From: Lachnospiraceae bacterium
GTDB lineage: Bacteria > Bacillota > Clostridia > Lachnospirales > Lachnospiraceae
Assembly: GCA_015057325.1 (NCBI GenBank)
Contig: SVEQ01000001.1
Location: 248,001-312,000 of the forward strand
DNA length: 64,000 nucleotides
Reading direction: 5' to 3'
Shown here: positions 9,095 through 18,292 of the stretch, one piece after another
Layout of the letters: each line of letters starts with the position of its first letter
How positions within the stretch are numbered: the stretch's first letter is position 1
Translations under genes and position numbers: made by a program
The notes under the pieces: model-generated
Seen by the model: the letters and a program-made list of their open reading frames with translations, nothing else
Database searches by the model: none
Told to the model about the DNA's origin: nothing

Positions 9095-10288
9095 TTAGTA
9101 ATTCTCACGAATTGTATGTGATCTGCGATACTCAGAGATACGATCCTGAATACGATCGCTTGGATCAAGTATTTCTGAAATTGATGCATCGTGGTTGAGG
9201 TGATCAATAAGAAGAGCAATGTATTTACTCATGTCGGCTGTTATATACCAATCTCTGCTAAGTAACTCTTCAGTTCTGTATGTTAAGTTGGTTGTAATAA
9301 CCTTCTCGATGATTCCTTCTTTCTTAGCGTTATCAAAGAGTTCAAGACCTGCTGTAAAGAGTCCAAATGTTGAAACGCAGAATACTCTTTTTGCCTTGCG
9401 GTTTTTAAGCTGCTTTGCAACATCTAACATACTCTCACCGGAAGATATCATATCATCGATAATGATAACGTCTTTTCCTTCAACAGAGTCTCCTAAGAAC
9501 TCATGTGCAACTATAGGGTTTCTTCCGTTAACAATTTTGCTGTAATCACGTCTTTTATAGAACATACCTACATCTACGCCAAGTACGTTTGCAAAGTAAA
9601 TTGCACGGTTCATGGCACCTTCATCCGGGCTTATTACCATAAGATGCTCTTTTGAAAGATCAAGGTCCGGTGTGGACATAAGAAGAGCTTTTAAGAACTG
9701 ATAAGTAGGTCTGATGTTCTCAAAACCGTGTCTTGGAATTGCCATCTGAACGCGTGGATCGTGTGCATCAAATGTGATAATGTTATCTACACCCATAGAA
9801 GCAAGTTCCTGCAAGCCCATGGCACAATCAAGCGATTCTCTGCCACTTCTCTTGTGCTGACGGCTCTCGTAAAGGAAAGGCATAATAACAGTTATTTTTC
9901 TCGCCTTACCACAAGCTGCTGCAATAATTCTCTTAAGGTCAGAATAGTGGTCATCAGGTGACATTGGACATTTCATTCCATACATTGAATACTGAATGCT
10001 GTAATTGGTAACGTCCACCATAATATACAAATCAAGGCCTCTTACTGACTCGGTAATTTCTCCCTTGGCTTCGCCGGAAGCAAAACGAGGACATTTTGCA
10101 TTTAATAAATAAGAGTCTTTTTCGTATCCGTTAAATGCGATAGTATCCTTTTCTGCATTCTGTCTCTCTGCTCTCCATTTGGACAAATAATAGTCCACGC
10201 GCTCGCTGAGAGGTGTGCAGCTCTGTAATGCGATAATTCCAAGAGGACCTACCGGTATTGTTGATAGTAAATGACTGTCTTTTGGCAT
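9095..10288 (-). CDS. prs: Ribose-phosphate pyrophosphokinase, long clostridial form
   Basis: This enzyme makes PRPP from ribose-5-phosphate and ATP for nucleotide, His and Trp synthesis. The 397-aa reading starts at the ATG at 10288, which has AAAGGAG at ideal spacing; an extension to 10390 would overlap the upstream gene's 3' end and lacks an RBS. The PRPP-binding loop is DVIIIDDMISSGESM and the catalytic flexible region includes YKRRDYSK. It is about 80 residues longer than classical Prs, with extra N-terminal sequence, as is common for one Clostridia subgroup. It sits 22 nt behind the helicase loader gene. Confidence 0.92.
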   Translation of the reverse strand: MPKDSHLLSTIPVGPLGIIALQSCTPLSERVDYYLSKWRAERQNAEKDTIAFNGYEKDSYLLNAKCPRFASGEAKGEITESVRGLDLYIMVDVTNYSIQYSMYGMKCPMSPDDHYSDLKRIIAAACGKARKITVIMPFLYESRQHKRSGRESLDCAMGLQELASMGVDNIITFDAHDPRVQMAIPRHGFENIRPTYQFLKALLMSTPDLDLSKEHLMVISPDEGAMNRAIYFANVLGVDVGMFYKRRDYSKIVNGRNPIVAHEFLGDSVEGKDVIIIDDMISSGESMLDVAKQLKNRKAKRVFCVSTFGLFTAGLELFDNAKKEGIIEKVITTNLTYRTEELLSRDWYITADMSKYIALLIDHLNHDASISEILDPSDRIQDRISEYRRSHTIRENY

Positions 10289-10310
10289 GATTTTTCTCCT
10301 TTGAAAATGG

Positions 10311-11312
10311 TTAATTGTTTTTGATAGCGTTTCTTCTTTTGGCAAGACGCACGTTGTTGCCATAGAAGTTATAAACCTTGTACTCAGCAAGAATTCGGGT
10401 TGATATTCGATCGGAATACCGGTCGTTTAGTTCTTGCAAGTTCAAATTGGTTGATATAACCGTTGACTTGCCTTCCCGCATTCGCGTGTTAAGTATATTA
10501 TAAAGCTCGGAGGCCACAAATGAGTTGGTAAACTCCGTGCCAAGGTCATCAATAATTAACAAATCACATCTATATAAATAATCGTATATTTCTTTGTTTT
10601 TTGGATTGCCTGATTTGTTCATTACAGCATCTCCGCAAACTTCTTCGAAAAGATGTATGGCACTTTGATACAAAACGGTATGACGTGTATCCATGAGTGC
10701 TTTGGCAATGCAGTTGGACATAAATGACTTGCCAAGGCCCGTATCACCATAAAATATCATGTTACCGCCATTCTTGTCAAAGTTTTCTACGAAATCTTTT
10801 GCCTTGTTTAATATATTATTCATATTATCCCATGGAGTATAAGGATGAATGCCGTCTGACTCCTTTGGGTAATAATCAAGATTAAAGGTATCGAAGTTCT
10901 CTGTTTCTAATATCTTATTTAGAGTCGACTGTCGATACAACATTGTAATGGTTGCCTGTTTAAAGCAGTTGCAGTAGTCTGTTTCTGTTCTGCCGGTGTC
11001 TTGGCAAATCGGACAGGTATATATAGGGTTAAGATAATCCTCCGGGTATCCGTGTTCTTTAAGAAGATTCTTCTTCTCATTAATAAGAGCCTTATTTGTC
11101 TCTTTGACATCTTCTGTGTGGTCTGCATTGCCTTTTAAACGCGCGCGTACGGCATCTATTGAGGAGAGGGCAATGCTTTGCTCGATTTCTTTAATGCGAG
11201 GGATAAGACGATATATTTCTTGCTTGCGTTCCTCTTCGAGAGCACGATTATTATTTTGATTGGTGTAGTACACCTTCATTATCTCGTCATAGACATCTTC
11301 GGTAAACAGCAT
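10311..11312 (-). CDS. dnaC: DnaC/DnaI-type replicative helicase loader
   Basis: This AAA+ ATPase loads the replicative helicase onto DNA with DnaD/DnaB-type partners. The 333-aa protein has a cysteine cluster CPICQDTG...CNC (about residues 98-115), Walker A FYGDTGLGKSF (about 186-196), Walker B LLIIDDLGTE, and sensor sequence STNLNLQELN with RISTR arginine finger region. Its first base overlaps the last base of the dnaD stop codon (TAATG-type overlap), which implies translational coupling. The pairing with a DnaD-domain gene strongly supports the primosome role. Confidence 0.92.
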   Translation of the reverse strand: MLFTEDVYDEIMKVYYTNQNNNRALEEERKQEIYRLIPRIKEIEQSIALSSIDAVRARLKGNADHTEDVKETNKALINEKKNLLKEHGYPEDYLNPIYTCPICQDTGRTETDYCNCFKQATITMLYRQSTLNKILETENFDTFNLDYYPKESDGIHPYTPWDNMNNILNKAKDFVENFDKNGGNMIFYGDTGLGKSFMSNCIAKALMDTRHTVLYQSAIHLFEEVCGDAVMNKSGNPKNKEIYDYLYRCDLLIIDDLGTEFTNSFVASELYNILNTRMREGKSTVISTNLNLQELNDRYSDRISTRILAEYKVYNFYGNNVRLAKRRNAIKNN

Positions 11313-12433
11313 TATTTCTTATTAGTCTCCTCTATAAATAAGTTTTCAAATTCGCTAATTACATTATCACTTGTAGAATTGTGATACTGATTGAATTGGT
11401 TTGTTGTTTTTCCTGTTTGCTTTCCTTTTCTTTGTTTGGCATTTTCCTCATCAAGCTTGTCTATATCAGATATTTTCTTGACGCCATATTTATGCCAATT
11501 TTCAAGTATTCCGTTAACATAGTTAAAGTTAGCGGATTGTGGTTTTGAAAGAACAGCACGTTTGCACGCTTCTATTATAATACTCTTGTCAAATGCATAT
11601 GTATTATACCATTTATCTATATATTCGATTTCGACAGATGTTGCAACTCTACCTTGTATTCCCAACTCTTTTAATACCGATTTATAAATGGTATTATAAT
11701 TTTTTGTAATTTCTTTTGCTTCAGGAACGGTTTTGATTCCTTTTTTATACCATTCTATTGCAACAGCTTCAATGTATCGGCAACTCTTCTTTCCAAGTGT
11801 TACACAATACTCAATAAGGTATTCCATTAATTCAGGGGAGAAGTTTAACTGCTCGTAAATGTTTGTGATGATTTGCAAACTTGTTGCAGTTAATTTGTTT
11901 CCGAATAATGTTTCCATTTGATAAATGAGAGTAGAGAACTCATCATCCTCTTTTATTTTTTTGTTTATATAAGAAGCTTTGTAATTTATTTTTTCAGGAA
12001 CTGCAACAGGTTCGTTTTCCTCTGTAGCGGCAATTTCTTCAACTTCCTGTTTTTTGTGTGCTGCCTTTTTTTGTGCACTGTCACTTTCAACACCAAGCAT
12101 TGAAAGTAAAGTGCTGTTATCATCAGTAGATGATTTTGGTGTAAGAGGAAGTAATGTGATTCCTGTTAAAACGTTGTCGGAAGTATATTCCAATTGGACG
12201 ACGTTTTCCTTAATCCAGTATCTGATTGCTCTGCATATATCTTTCTCTGTTGAATCAAAATGATCCGCGATGTCTGCAACCGTAACCGCACGGCCGCTGT
12301 TTAATAACCTGACCAGATACAAATATACTTTGACAAACTCGCCATTTGCATCCGTCATGTAGTAGTCTATAAAAAAGTTAGAAACCGATGAATATGTCTC
12401 ATGATTTTTCGTTGAAATAGTAATAGTTTCCAC
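11312..12433 (-). CDS. DnaD domain primosome protein
   Basis: This is a replication-initiation protein of the DnaD/DnaB (Gram-positive) family, acting with the loader encoded immediately downstream. The 373-aa protein has an N-terminal winged-helix-like part (about 30-115) and a central acidic linker. A DnaB_2/DnaD C-terminal domain is suggested by residues about 240-325, with YIEAVAIEWYKKGIKTVPEA and YIDKWYNTYAFDKSIIIEAC. The start codon is GTG at 12433, preceded by AAAAAGGGG at 8 nt spacing. A TATAAT on the minus strand near 12471-12476 may be its -10 box. Confidence 0.87.
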   Translation of the reverse strand: METITISTKNHETYSSVSNFFIDYYMTDANGEFVKVYLYLVRLLNSGRAVTVADIADHFDSTEKDICRAIRYWIKENVVQLEYTSDNVLTGITLLPLTPKSSTDDNSTLLSMLGVESDSAQKKAAHKKQEVEEIAATEENEPVAVPEKINYKASYINKKIKEDDEFSTLIYQMETLFGNKLTATSLQIITNIYEQLNFSPELMEYLIEYCVTLGKKSCRYIEAVAIEWYKKGIKTVPEAKEITKNYNTIYKSVLKELGIQGRVATSVEIEYIDKWYNTYAFDKSIIIEACKRAVLSKPQSANFNYVNGILENWHKYGVKKISDIDKLDEENAKQRKGKQTGKTTNQFNQYHNSTSDNVISEFENLFIEETNKK

Positions 12434-12531
12434 TAGTTTTTACCCCTTTTTCTCAAATGCAAACGCATTATAACATAGTGATTTGAAAAAGGAAATAGAA
12501 CGTTTGTTTCGCAAAGAGCCTGATAGGAAAA

Positions 12532-12558
12532 TGTGGAAAGTGTGGAAAGTGTGGAATG
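12532..12558. repeat. Three tandem 9-bp units upstream of dnaD
   Basis: TGTGGAAAG occurs twice in tandem, followed by a third copy with one change (TGTGGAATG). The array lies about 100 bp upstream of the dnaD start, so it may be a protein-binding array or simple slippage. The rest of 12434-12723 is otherwise plain AT-rich intergenic DNA. Confidence 0.6.
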
Positions 12559-12668
12559 ATTGTTGACATAATATCAGTTGTACGAAATGGTGCAATCAAA
12601 CATCATATATGTACAAGCTTTGCGGAAAAAATTATAGGTGTCTTGTCCAAATTATGTAAATAAAATAA

Positions 12669-12716
12669 TCCACAATCATTTCTTGTCAAGAGACAATTTT
12701 CAGATTGTGGATTATG
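12669..12716 (-). terminator. Terminator of murC
   Basis: An 11-bp outer stem (AATCCACAATC with its complement) and an inner TTGTC/GACAA stem form a long hairpin just 3' of murC. On the minus strand a T-rich stretch follows it, and there is no equally good T-run on the plus strand. Confidence 0.65.
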
Positions 12717-12723
12717 TGTATAA

Positions 12724-14103
12724 TTATTGTCCGAGTAGCTCTTCGCCTATTAAATAGACATCTCCGGCACCCATAGTTATCAACAAATCATTTTTTTTGC
12801 AATTTTTTAATAAATAATTTTCAGCAGCCGGGAAGCTACTTAAATATCTTGCATCTGTGCCCTTTTCTTTGATGCGATCTGCTAATTGTTTAGCACTTAC
12901 GAGCCCTGTATCTTTCTCGCGGGCTGCATATATATCAACCAATATTACGTGGTCAAAACCTGACAGAGCGTCGGCAAACTCCTCAAAGAGTGCCTTGGTT
13001 CTTGTGTAGGTGTGTGGCTGGAATACAACCCACAATTCATTGTGTGGTGTGTGTGTTGCTGTTGTAAGCGTAGCCTTAATTTCGGTAGGATGATGTGCAT
13101 AGTCATCAATAACAGTTACATTGCCGAGAGTTCCTTTCATTTCGAAACGTCTGTGTGCACCGGAAAAACAAGAAAGACCTGCTAAAGTATGAACTCTGTC
13201 AATTCCCAAAATATCTGCTGCAGCAACTGCTGATAACGAATTGGTTATATTGTGTGTTCCACCGATATTTAAATGGATTCGATCCTGTTTCTTGCCGTCA
13301 ACGACAAGTGTATAACTCATATGTCCGTTGTCGTCTGCTTCAATATCAACAGGGTAGTATCTGTTTGTATCATTTAAACCAAATGTTACTACGTCGCATG
13401 TAAGACCTTCTTTGATACGGTCAATGCAATCCATATCGCCATTGACGATTAAGTGGCCGTTGTCAGATAAGTTGGTTGCGAAAGTATGGAAACTTTCTAT
13501 TATCTCATCAATTCCGCTAAAGAAGTCCAAATGATCTGCATCGACGTTAAGAATTATACTTATATAAGGAAACAATGCATGATAACTGTTGGTGTATTCG
13601 CATGCCTCCGTTACAAAATAATCGCTTTTGCCTACAAATACATTGCCGCCGATAGAATCTAATATTCCGCCTACTGATATCGTAGGACTGACGTCAGCCT
13701 CGATAAATATCTGGGACAACATGGAAGTTGTTGTTGTCTTTCCATGTGTTCCTGAAACTGCAACGGAATATTTGTAGTTGTTCATAATCTGACCGAGCAG
13801 TTGTGCTCTTGAAAGCATTGGAAGTTTGCGGGCAACGCACTCGGCGTACTCCGGATTGTCTTCGTGAACTGCTGCAGTGTATATTACAAGATCAATATCA
13901 TCTGTTATGTTGTCTGCACTTTGTCCGATGTTGATAATAGCCCCCATGGATATGAGTTTATCAACTATTTCCGAGCTTTTTGCATCTGAACCTGTTATTT
14001 TAAAATCTTCCTTTAACAGAATCTCTGCCAAACCGCTCATGCTGATTCCACCTATTCCGATGAAATGGACATGGATTGGTTTGCTAAAATCCACTTGATA
14101 CAT
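12724..14103 (-). CDS. murC: UDP-N-acetylmuramate--L-alanine ligase
   Basis: This ligase adds L-Ala to UDP-MurNAc in cytosolic peptidoglycan precursor synthesis. The 459-aa protein has the N-terminal nucleotide-binding motif GIGGISMSGLAEIL (about 16-29), the ATP-binding loop SGTHGKTTTTSM (about 116-127), and the Mur-ligase ADDYAHHPTEI-type motif VIDDYAHHPTEIKATL, then QPHTYTRTK. All key motifs are intact. A lipoprotein gene lies 22 nt upstream on the same strand, an unusual partner, while MurG is encoded 6.3 kb away. Confidence 0.96.
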   Translation of the reverse strand: MYQVDFSKPIHVHFIGIGGISMSGLAEILLKEDFKITGSDAKSSEIVDKLISMGAIINIGQSADNITDDIDLVIYTAAVHEDNPEYAECVARKLPMLSRAQLLGQIMNNYKYSVAVSGTHGKTTTTSMLSQIFIEADVSPTISVGGILDSIGGNVFVGKSDYFVTEACEYTNSYHALFPYISIILNVDADHLDFFSGIDEIIESFHTFATNLSDNGHLIVNGDMDCIDRIKEGLTCDVVTFGLNDTNRYYPVDIEADDNGHMSYTLVVDGKKQDRIHLNIGGTHNITNSLSAVAAADILGIDRVHTLAGLSCFSGAHRRFEMKGTLGNVTVIDDYAHHPTEIKATLTTATHTPHNELWVVFQPHTYTRTKALFEEFADALSGFDHVILVDIYAAREKDTGLVSAKQLADRIKEKGTDARYLSSFPAAENYLLKNCKKNDLLITMGAGDVYLIGEELLGQ

Positions 14104-14125
14104 AACACATTACCTCTTTTTTGTT

Positions 14126-14857
14126 TTATTCGTTTTCTGTTGCTGGTTCGTCGCTTGCTGCCGGTGCTTCTTCGGTTGTAGCCGGAGTGTCACGAACATA
14201 AAGAATGTTCTTATCGATAGCAAGGAAATCGTCATCGCTGATGTAGTAATATTCATCAGTAGGCTGAACCGGGATTTCCATTGTTATAGGGTCCATATAT
14301 CCGGCTTTGTCTACTGTTGATTTCAATATTTCAATTATGCCTTCCGCAAACTCTGTTTCGTATTCAACTTCTGTTGTGTTGTTGTAATCACCGTCATCGA
14401 CACGTGCGTTGAAATCTTCGATATATGCGACAATGCTGTCGTAACTGGTCTCTAAAGTATCTAACGGATATACGGTAAGCTGGATAATATATGGCTCGCC
14501 GTTCTTGCCTTCTTTGACACCGGTAACTTCATACTTCGAATTAGCAAAAATTGACTGTGCAAGATAGTAAAACTCAGAAAGAATTGTTCCGTCATCAACT
14601 TCTTTGATGCCGTAGTAATTCATAAGGTTGTGAGCCTGATAGTCCATGTTTGCAACATATACTGCTTCGGCATCCTTTTGTGAAACGCCTGTAAGTGTTG
14701 TGTAGTCTTTTGAAACATTCTTGTAATTGATATCTAAAAGGCTTACTACATATCTTGAGTATACCTTGGCCTTACTATCAAAAAGAGCACATCCCGCAAG
14801 AGAAAATGTAAGGACAAGTATCATCGTGATGGCTATAAGTTTCTTTGTTGATTTCAT
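14126..14857 (-). CDS. Lipoprotein of unknown function (DUF5105-like context)
   Basis: A 243-aa secreted lipoprotein, not assigned to a known function. The signal peptide ends in LAGC with Cys23 as the lipidation site. The mature part is mostly helical in character, with no enzyme motif, and ends in a low-complexity Thr/Glu/Ala/Pro tail (about 222-243). It is followed 22 nt later by murC, so the two probably share a transcript. The family similarity suggested in the call is only an impression from the sequence style and should be treated as unproven. Confidence 0.65.
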   Translation of the reverse strand: MKSTKKLIAITMILVLTFSLAGCALFDSKAKVYSRYVVSLLDINYKNVSKDYTTLTGVSQKDAEAVYVANMDYQAHNLMNYYGIKEVDDGTILSEFYYLAQSIFANSKYEVTGVKEGKNGEPYIIQLTVYPLDTLETSYDSIVAYIEDFNARVDDGDYNNTTEVEYETEFAEGIIEILKSTVDKAGYMDPITMEIPVQPTDEYYYISDDDFLAIDKNILYVRDTPATTEEAPAASDEPATENE

Positions 14858-14900
14858 TGGTTAAACCCTCCTTAAGGTCTTAATCTGCATACATATCAAT

Positions 14901-14929
14901 ATTCTAGCACACATTTAAAATAATGTCTA
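14901..14929 (-). promoter_or_regulatory. Sigma-A-type promoter for lipoprotein-murC
   Basis: On the minus strand TAGACA, a 17-bp spacer and TAGAAT lie about 45 bp upstream of the lipoprotein start. Confidence 0.55.
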
Positions 14930-14964
14930 TGTTTTGATAAGGGCAAACTCTTTTTTTGTCAAGG

Positions 14965-14993
14965 TTGTTTCTATGAGGAAAATGATGTAAAAT
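14965..14993 (+). promoter_or_regulatory. Sigma-A-type promoter for tatD-rsmA
   Basis: TTGTTT, a 17-bp spacer and TAAAAT lie about 38 bp upstream of the tatD ATG. Confidence 0.55.
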
Positions 14994-15030
14994 ACGTAGA
15001 AAATGATATTTGGAAAGAGGAAGATACCCA

Positions 15031-15798
15031 ATGAGGATTTTTGATACACATGCTCATTATGATGATGATGCATTTGATGATGACAGAGAAGAGGTGCTTG
15101 AACGTGTCTTTTCATCAGGCGTTGAGGCAATTGTCAATATAGCGTGCTCGATGGAAACGACTAAGGCTATGTCTAAGTTCATATCAAAGTACGACAAAAT
15201 GTACGGAACTCTGGGCGTTCATCCGGACGATGTAGAGGGATTAAGTGTCCTTGATATGGATGATATAAGAAAGTATGCAGGTGAGGAGAGAATAGTTGCA
15301 ATCGGTGAGATAGGACTTGACTATCACTATGATGATATTGATAAGGAACTTCAAAAAAAATGGTTTGCAACGCAGCTTGAACTTGCAAGGGAACTTAAAT
15401 ATCCTGTTGTTGTTCACAGCAGGGATGCTGCAAAGGATACTCTTGATGTTATGAAGGGTGTAAATGCTGCCGATATCGGAGGAGTTTTACACTGCTTCGG
15501 TTACGGTGTTGAGATGGCTCGGGAATACCTTGATATGGGCTACTACATCGGAGTTGGCGGAGTGGTAACATTTAAAAACGGAAGGAAATTAAAAGAGGTA
15601 GTTGATTACGCGCCTCTTGACAGAATTGTTTTGGAAACTGATTGTCCGTATCTTGCACCAACACCGTTTCGCGGTAAGCGTAACGATTCTTCATACCTTA
15701 CATATGTGGTTGAGGAAATAGCAGGAATCAAGAATGTGTCGGTAGAAGAGGTTTGCGAGCAGACATATAAAAATGCGATTGATTTATACAGACTGTGA
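15031..15798 (+). CDS. tatD: TatD family metal-dependent deoxyribonuclease
   Basis: This is a TIM-barrel metallohydrolase of the TatD family, which in other bacteria has 3'-5' DNA exonuclease activity. The 255-aa product begins at the ATG at 15031, preceded by GGAAAGAGG; a TTG at 15010 would lie inside the ribosome binding site. The metal-ligand motif DTHAHYD is at residues 5-11, AIGEIGLDYHY at about 90-100, HSRDA further on, and the C-terminal ETDCPYLAP is intact. It is followed 28 nt later by rsmA, the same order as yabD/rnmV/ksgA in Bacillus. Confidence 0.93.
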   Translation: MRIFDTHAHYDDDAFDDDREEVLERVFSSGVEAIVNIACSMETTKAMSKFISKYDKMYGTLGVHPDDVEGLSVLDMDDIRKYAGEERIVAIGEIGLDYHYDDIDKELQKKWFATQLELARELKYPVVVHSRDAAKDTLDVMKGVNAADIGGVLHCFGYGVEMAREYLDMGYYIGVGGVVTFKNGRKLKEVVDYAPLDRIVLETDCPYLAPTPFRGKRNDSSYLTYVVEEIAGIKNVSVEEVCEQTYKNAIDLYRL

Positions 15799-15826
15799 TT
15801 AAGGTTTGTAACAGAAAGGAATAAAT

Positions 15827-16684
15827 ATGGAGAAACTTAGTAATCCACAGGTTACCATTGAAACAATCAAAAAATATGACTTTGCATTTCAAAAGAAATT
15901 TGGACAGAACTTTCTTATTGATGAGCATGTGATTTCCAAAATTATCTCAGCGGCAGAACTTACAAAGGACGATATGGTTTTAGAAATCGGACCCGGCTTT
16001 GGAACAATGACACAATACCTTTGCGAGAATGCAAGAGAGGTTGTTGTCGTTGAAATCGATAAGGAACTTATTCCGATTCTTCACGATACTCTTTCGGATT
16101 ATGACAATGTTACGATTGTAAATGAGGATATTTTAAAATACGATATTGCTGCTTTGGTTAAGGAGAAAAACGGCGGACGTCCGATAAAGGTCGTTGCCAA
16201 TCTTCCTTATTATATAACAACACCTATTATTATGGGTCTTTTAGAAAGCAGAGTCCCTGTTGATAATATAACGGTTATGGTACAAAAAGAGGTGGCACTT
16301 CGTATGCAGGCGGGACCGGGTACAAAGGACTACGGTGCACTTTCTTTAGCTGTACAGTTTTATGCCGAACCCTATATTGCGGCAAATGTTCCGCCTAATT
16401 GTTTTATTCCAAGACCGGGAGTTGGTTCAGCGGTTATCAGATTAAAACTTTTTAAGGAACAACCGGTTAGTGTTAAGGATGAGAAGTTTATGTTTTCTCT
16501 TATAAGAGCATCATTTAATCAGAGAAGAAAAACGCTGTCTAACAGTCTTGTAAATGGTGGAATACCTGTAACGAAAACCCAGATAACAAATGCGCTTACA
16601 AGCATGGGCGTATCAACGGAAATCAGAGGCGAGGCACTTACACTTCCGCAGTTTGCAGAACTGAGCGATATTCTGTGTTCGTAA
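15827..16684 (+). CDS. rsmA: 16S rRNA dimethyladenosine transferase
   Basis: RsmA (KsgA) dimethylates two adjacent adenosines near the 3' end of 16S rRNA during 30S maturation. The 285-aa protein has the SAM-binding motif LEIGPGFGTMT (about 48-58), the acidic EIDKEL loop, and the catalytic NLPYY motif (about 126-130), followed by the typical MVQKEVA and FIPRPGVGSAV segments. Length is normal. It is in a two-gene operon with tatD. Confidence 0.96.
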   Translation: MEKLSNPQVTIETIKKYDFAFQKKFGQNFLIDEHVISKIISAAELTKDDMVLEIGPGFGTMTQYLCENAREVVVVEIDKELIPILHDTLSDYDNVTIVNEDILKYDIAALVKEKNGGRPIKVVANLPYYITTPIIMGLLESRVPVDNITVMVQKEVALRMQAGPGTKDYGALSLAVQFYAEPYIAANVPPNCFIPRPGVGSAVIRLKLFKEQPVSVKDEKFMFSLIRASFNQRRKTLSNSLVNGGIPVTKTQITNALTSMGVSTEIRGEALTLPQFAELSDILCS

Positions 16685-16756
16685 AATAAAAATGCTTTTT
16701 TGGAATATATTGTTATGTCGCGGCATACAATTATTTTCAAAGGAGCGTGTTTTTAA

Positions 16757-17662
16757 GTGGCAAATTATAAAAGAAGAGTGACGTATTTTTACCATTATAA
16801 TAATGATAGAGTTGGGAATACGGCAGGTTTTATCAAACTTGAGATTCGTGGCGATGATGTTCGAATAACCATTAACATTCAGGAAAAAGTAAGTGCGAGA
16901 TCAAATCCATATCTGTGCTTTTATTATGAGAAGGGCGATAATTTAAACGTGGTTAAAATTGATAATATAAAGCGTGAGAAGGGAGTCCTTACTTTTTGCG
17001 AGAAATCTAAGTGGAGAAATCTTTTTGCTACGGGAAGAGATTTGTATACTTTTGACGGCGTCATTGTTTTTTACAGTGAAAATGATTATTATCTTGGAGA
17101 CTTTGAGGATAGAGACAGAAGTACATACGCTTTAAGATTTGAAAGCGAAAACAAGATGCAATCTGATGCCGAAGAAGAAATATACGATGAAAAAGATGAT
17201 GATACACACTTGGAGGAAAAGCCGCAAAATGATGTTGGAGAAGTGAGTTGTCGAGAAGAAAAGAACGAGTCTGTCGATAAATCTAATTTGGAGTATGGCT
17301 TTGAACGTGTTGTGAAAACTTCGCCGAAACTTCCAATGTTTAATGCGCAGGAATTGTTTGATTGTGTAAGAATTCATCCACGTGATATCGGAAGACTGGA
17401 TATTGGTAACTGGAAACTTGGGACAAACAGTTTTTTGACGCATGGGTATTATACATATCAATATTTGATGCTTGGAAGAATGAGATTCCCTGACGGAAGA
17501 AAACATGCGGTGTTAGGAGTGCCGGGATTATACACGAGCAGAGAGAAATATCTTGCCAATATGTTTGGCTTTGAACAATTTATACCTGTTAAGAAAACAG
17601 GAACCTCATCAGGACAATTTGGCTATTGGATAGTGGAAATAAATGAAGGCAGCAATATATAA
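16757..17662 (+). CDS. Conserved hypothetical protein (Lachnospiraceae type)
   Basis: A 301-aa cytosolic protein that I do not recognise with certainty. It begins at a GTG with AAAGGAGCG upstream. The N-terminal ~115 residues (starting YKRRVTYFYHY) look like a beta-rich domain with GFIKLEIRGDDVRI; similar proteins in Lachnospiraceae carry a domain labelled DUF6128, but this is from memory. A charged Glu/Asp/Lys linker covers about 135-185. The C-terminal domain (about 195-300) includes a dense pattern of W, Y, G and F residues. Its stop codon directly abuts the stop of the convergent acetyltransferase gene, with no intergenic base. Confidence 0.6.
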   Translation: MANYKRRVTYFYHYNNDRVGNTAGFIKLEIRGDDVRITINIQEKVSARSNPYLCFYYEKGDNLNVVKIDNIKREKGVLTFCEKSKWRNLFATGRDLYTFDGVIVFYSENDYYLGDFEDRDRSTYALRFESENKMQSDAEEEIYDEKDDDTHLEEKPQNDVGEVSCREEKNESVDKSNLEYGFERVVKTSPKLPMFNAQELFDCVRIHPRDIGRLDIGNWKLGTNSFLTHGYYTYQYLMLGRMRFPDGRKHAVLGVPGLYTSREKYLANMFGFEQFIPVKKTGTSSGQFGYWIVEINEGSNI

Positions 17663-18220
17663 TTAACGATGGTAGTCGTTGTTAAGCAACGAGTAACGGC
17701 GATGATCCGTGAAGGTACCATTTACTTCAACACTCTTATATTCCGTTCCTTCATACGAAAAGCCCAATCGTTCCAAAACATGAATTGAACGTGTGTTGTT
17801 CGGGGCAACTTTCCCCTCGATACGATGCATTCTGTAGTCGGAAAACATCACGTTAATTCCTGCAAGACAAGCCTCGGTTATATAGCCGTTGCCCCAGTAA
17901 TCGTGATGTAATTTGTATCCGATTACGGTGCTTGAAAAGGGATGAGGTCTTATGTTTGCAAAATTAATTGTGCCGATAATTGTGTCGGGTGCTTCCTTTA
18001 GATAAATGTAATAGCGCAGAGAATGGGCCTTGCATGCTTCTGTGTATTCGCACTGCATTGCGGCAGTTTGATATTCGATGGAATAGAAGTTGTCAGGTCT
18101 TGTTGCCTCATATGGTTCAAAGTATTTTTTGTTCTCTTCGTAAAAGAGAAGTACTTTCTTGGCGATGGATTCATTCTCAACCCTCAATATTAGTCTGTCG
18201 GTTTCTACAATAAAAGACAT
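17663..18220 (-). CDS. GNAT family N-acetyltransferase (RimJ/RimL type)
   Basis: A 185-aa acetyl-CoA-dependent transferase. The pattern ETDRLILR at the start, GTINFANIR in the middle, and GYKLHHDYWGNGYITEACLA followed by HRIEGKVAPNNTRSIHVLERLGF is the full RimJ/RimL-type GNAT domain, with the acetyl-CoA loop at WGNGYITEA. The substrate could be a ribosomal protein N-terminus, a small molecule or an antibiotic; the sequence does not decide. It is a single gene, convergent with and touching the preceding hypothetical gene. Confidence 0.88.
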   Translation of the reverse strand: MSFIVETDRLILRVENESIAKKVLLFYEENKKYFEPYEATRPDNFYSIEYQTAAMQCEYTEACKAHSLRYYIYLKEAPDTIIGTINFANIRPHPFSSTVIGYKLHHDYWGNGYITEACLAGINVMFSDYRMHRIEGKVAPNNTRSIHVLERLGFSYEGTEYKSVEVNGTFTDHRRYSLLNNDYHR

Positions 18221-18292
18221 GGCTTAACCCTCTTGCAAATTAACATTTAAAACATTATATTATATTTTACCACAGTGGTTCGGAGATATACA

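Noticed and set aside
9289..10390. Longer prs start at 10390
   Set aside because: It would overlap the helicase-loader gene and has no ribosome binding site, while the ATG at 10288 has AAAGGAG.
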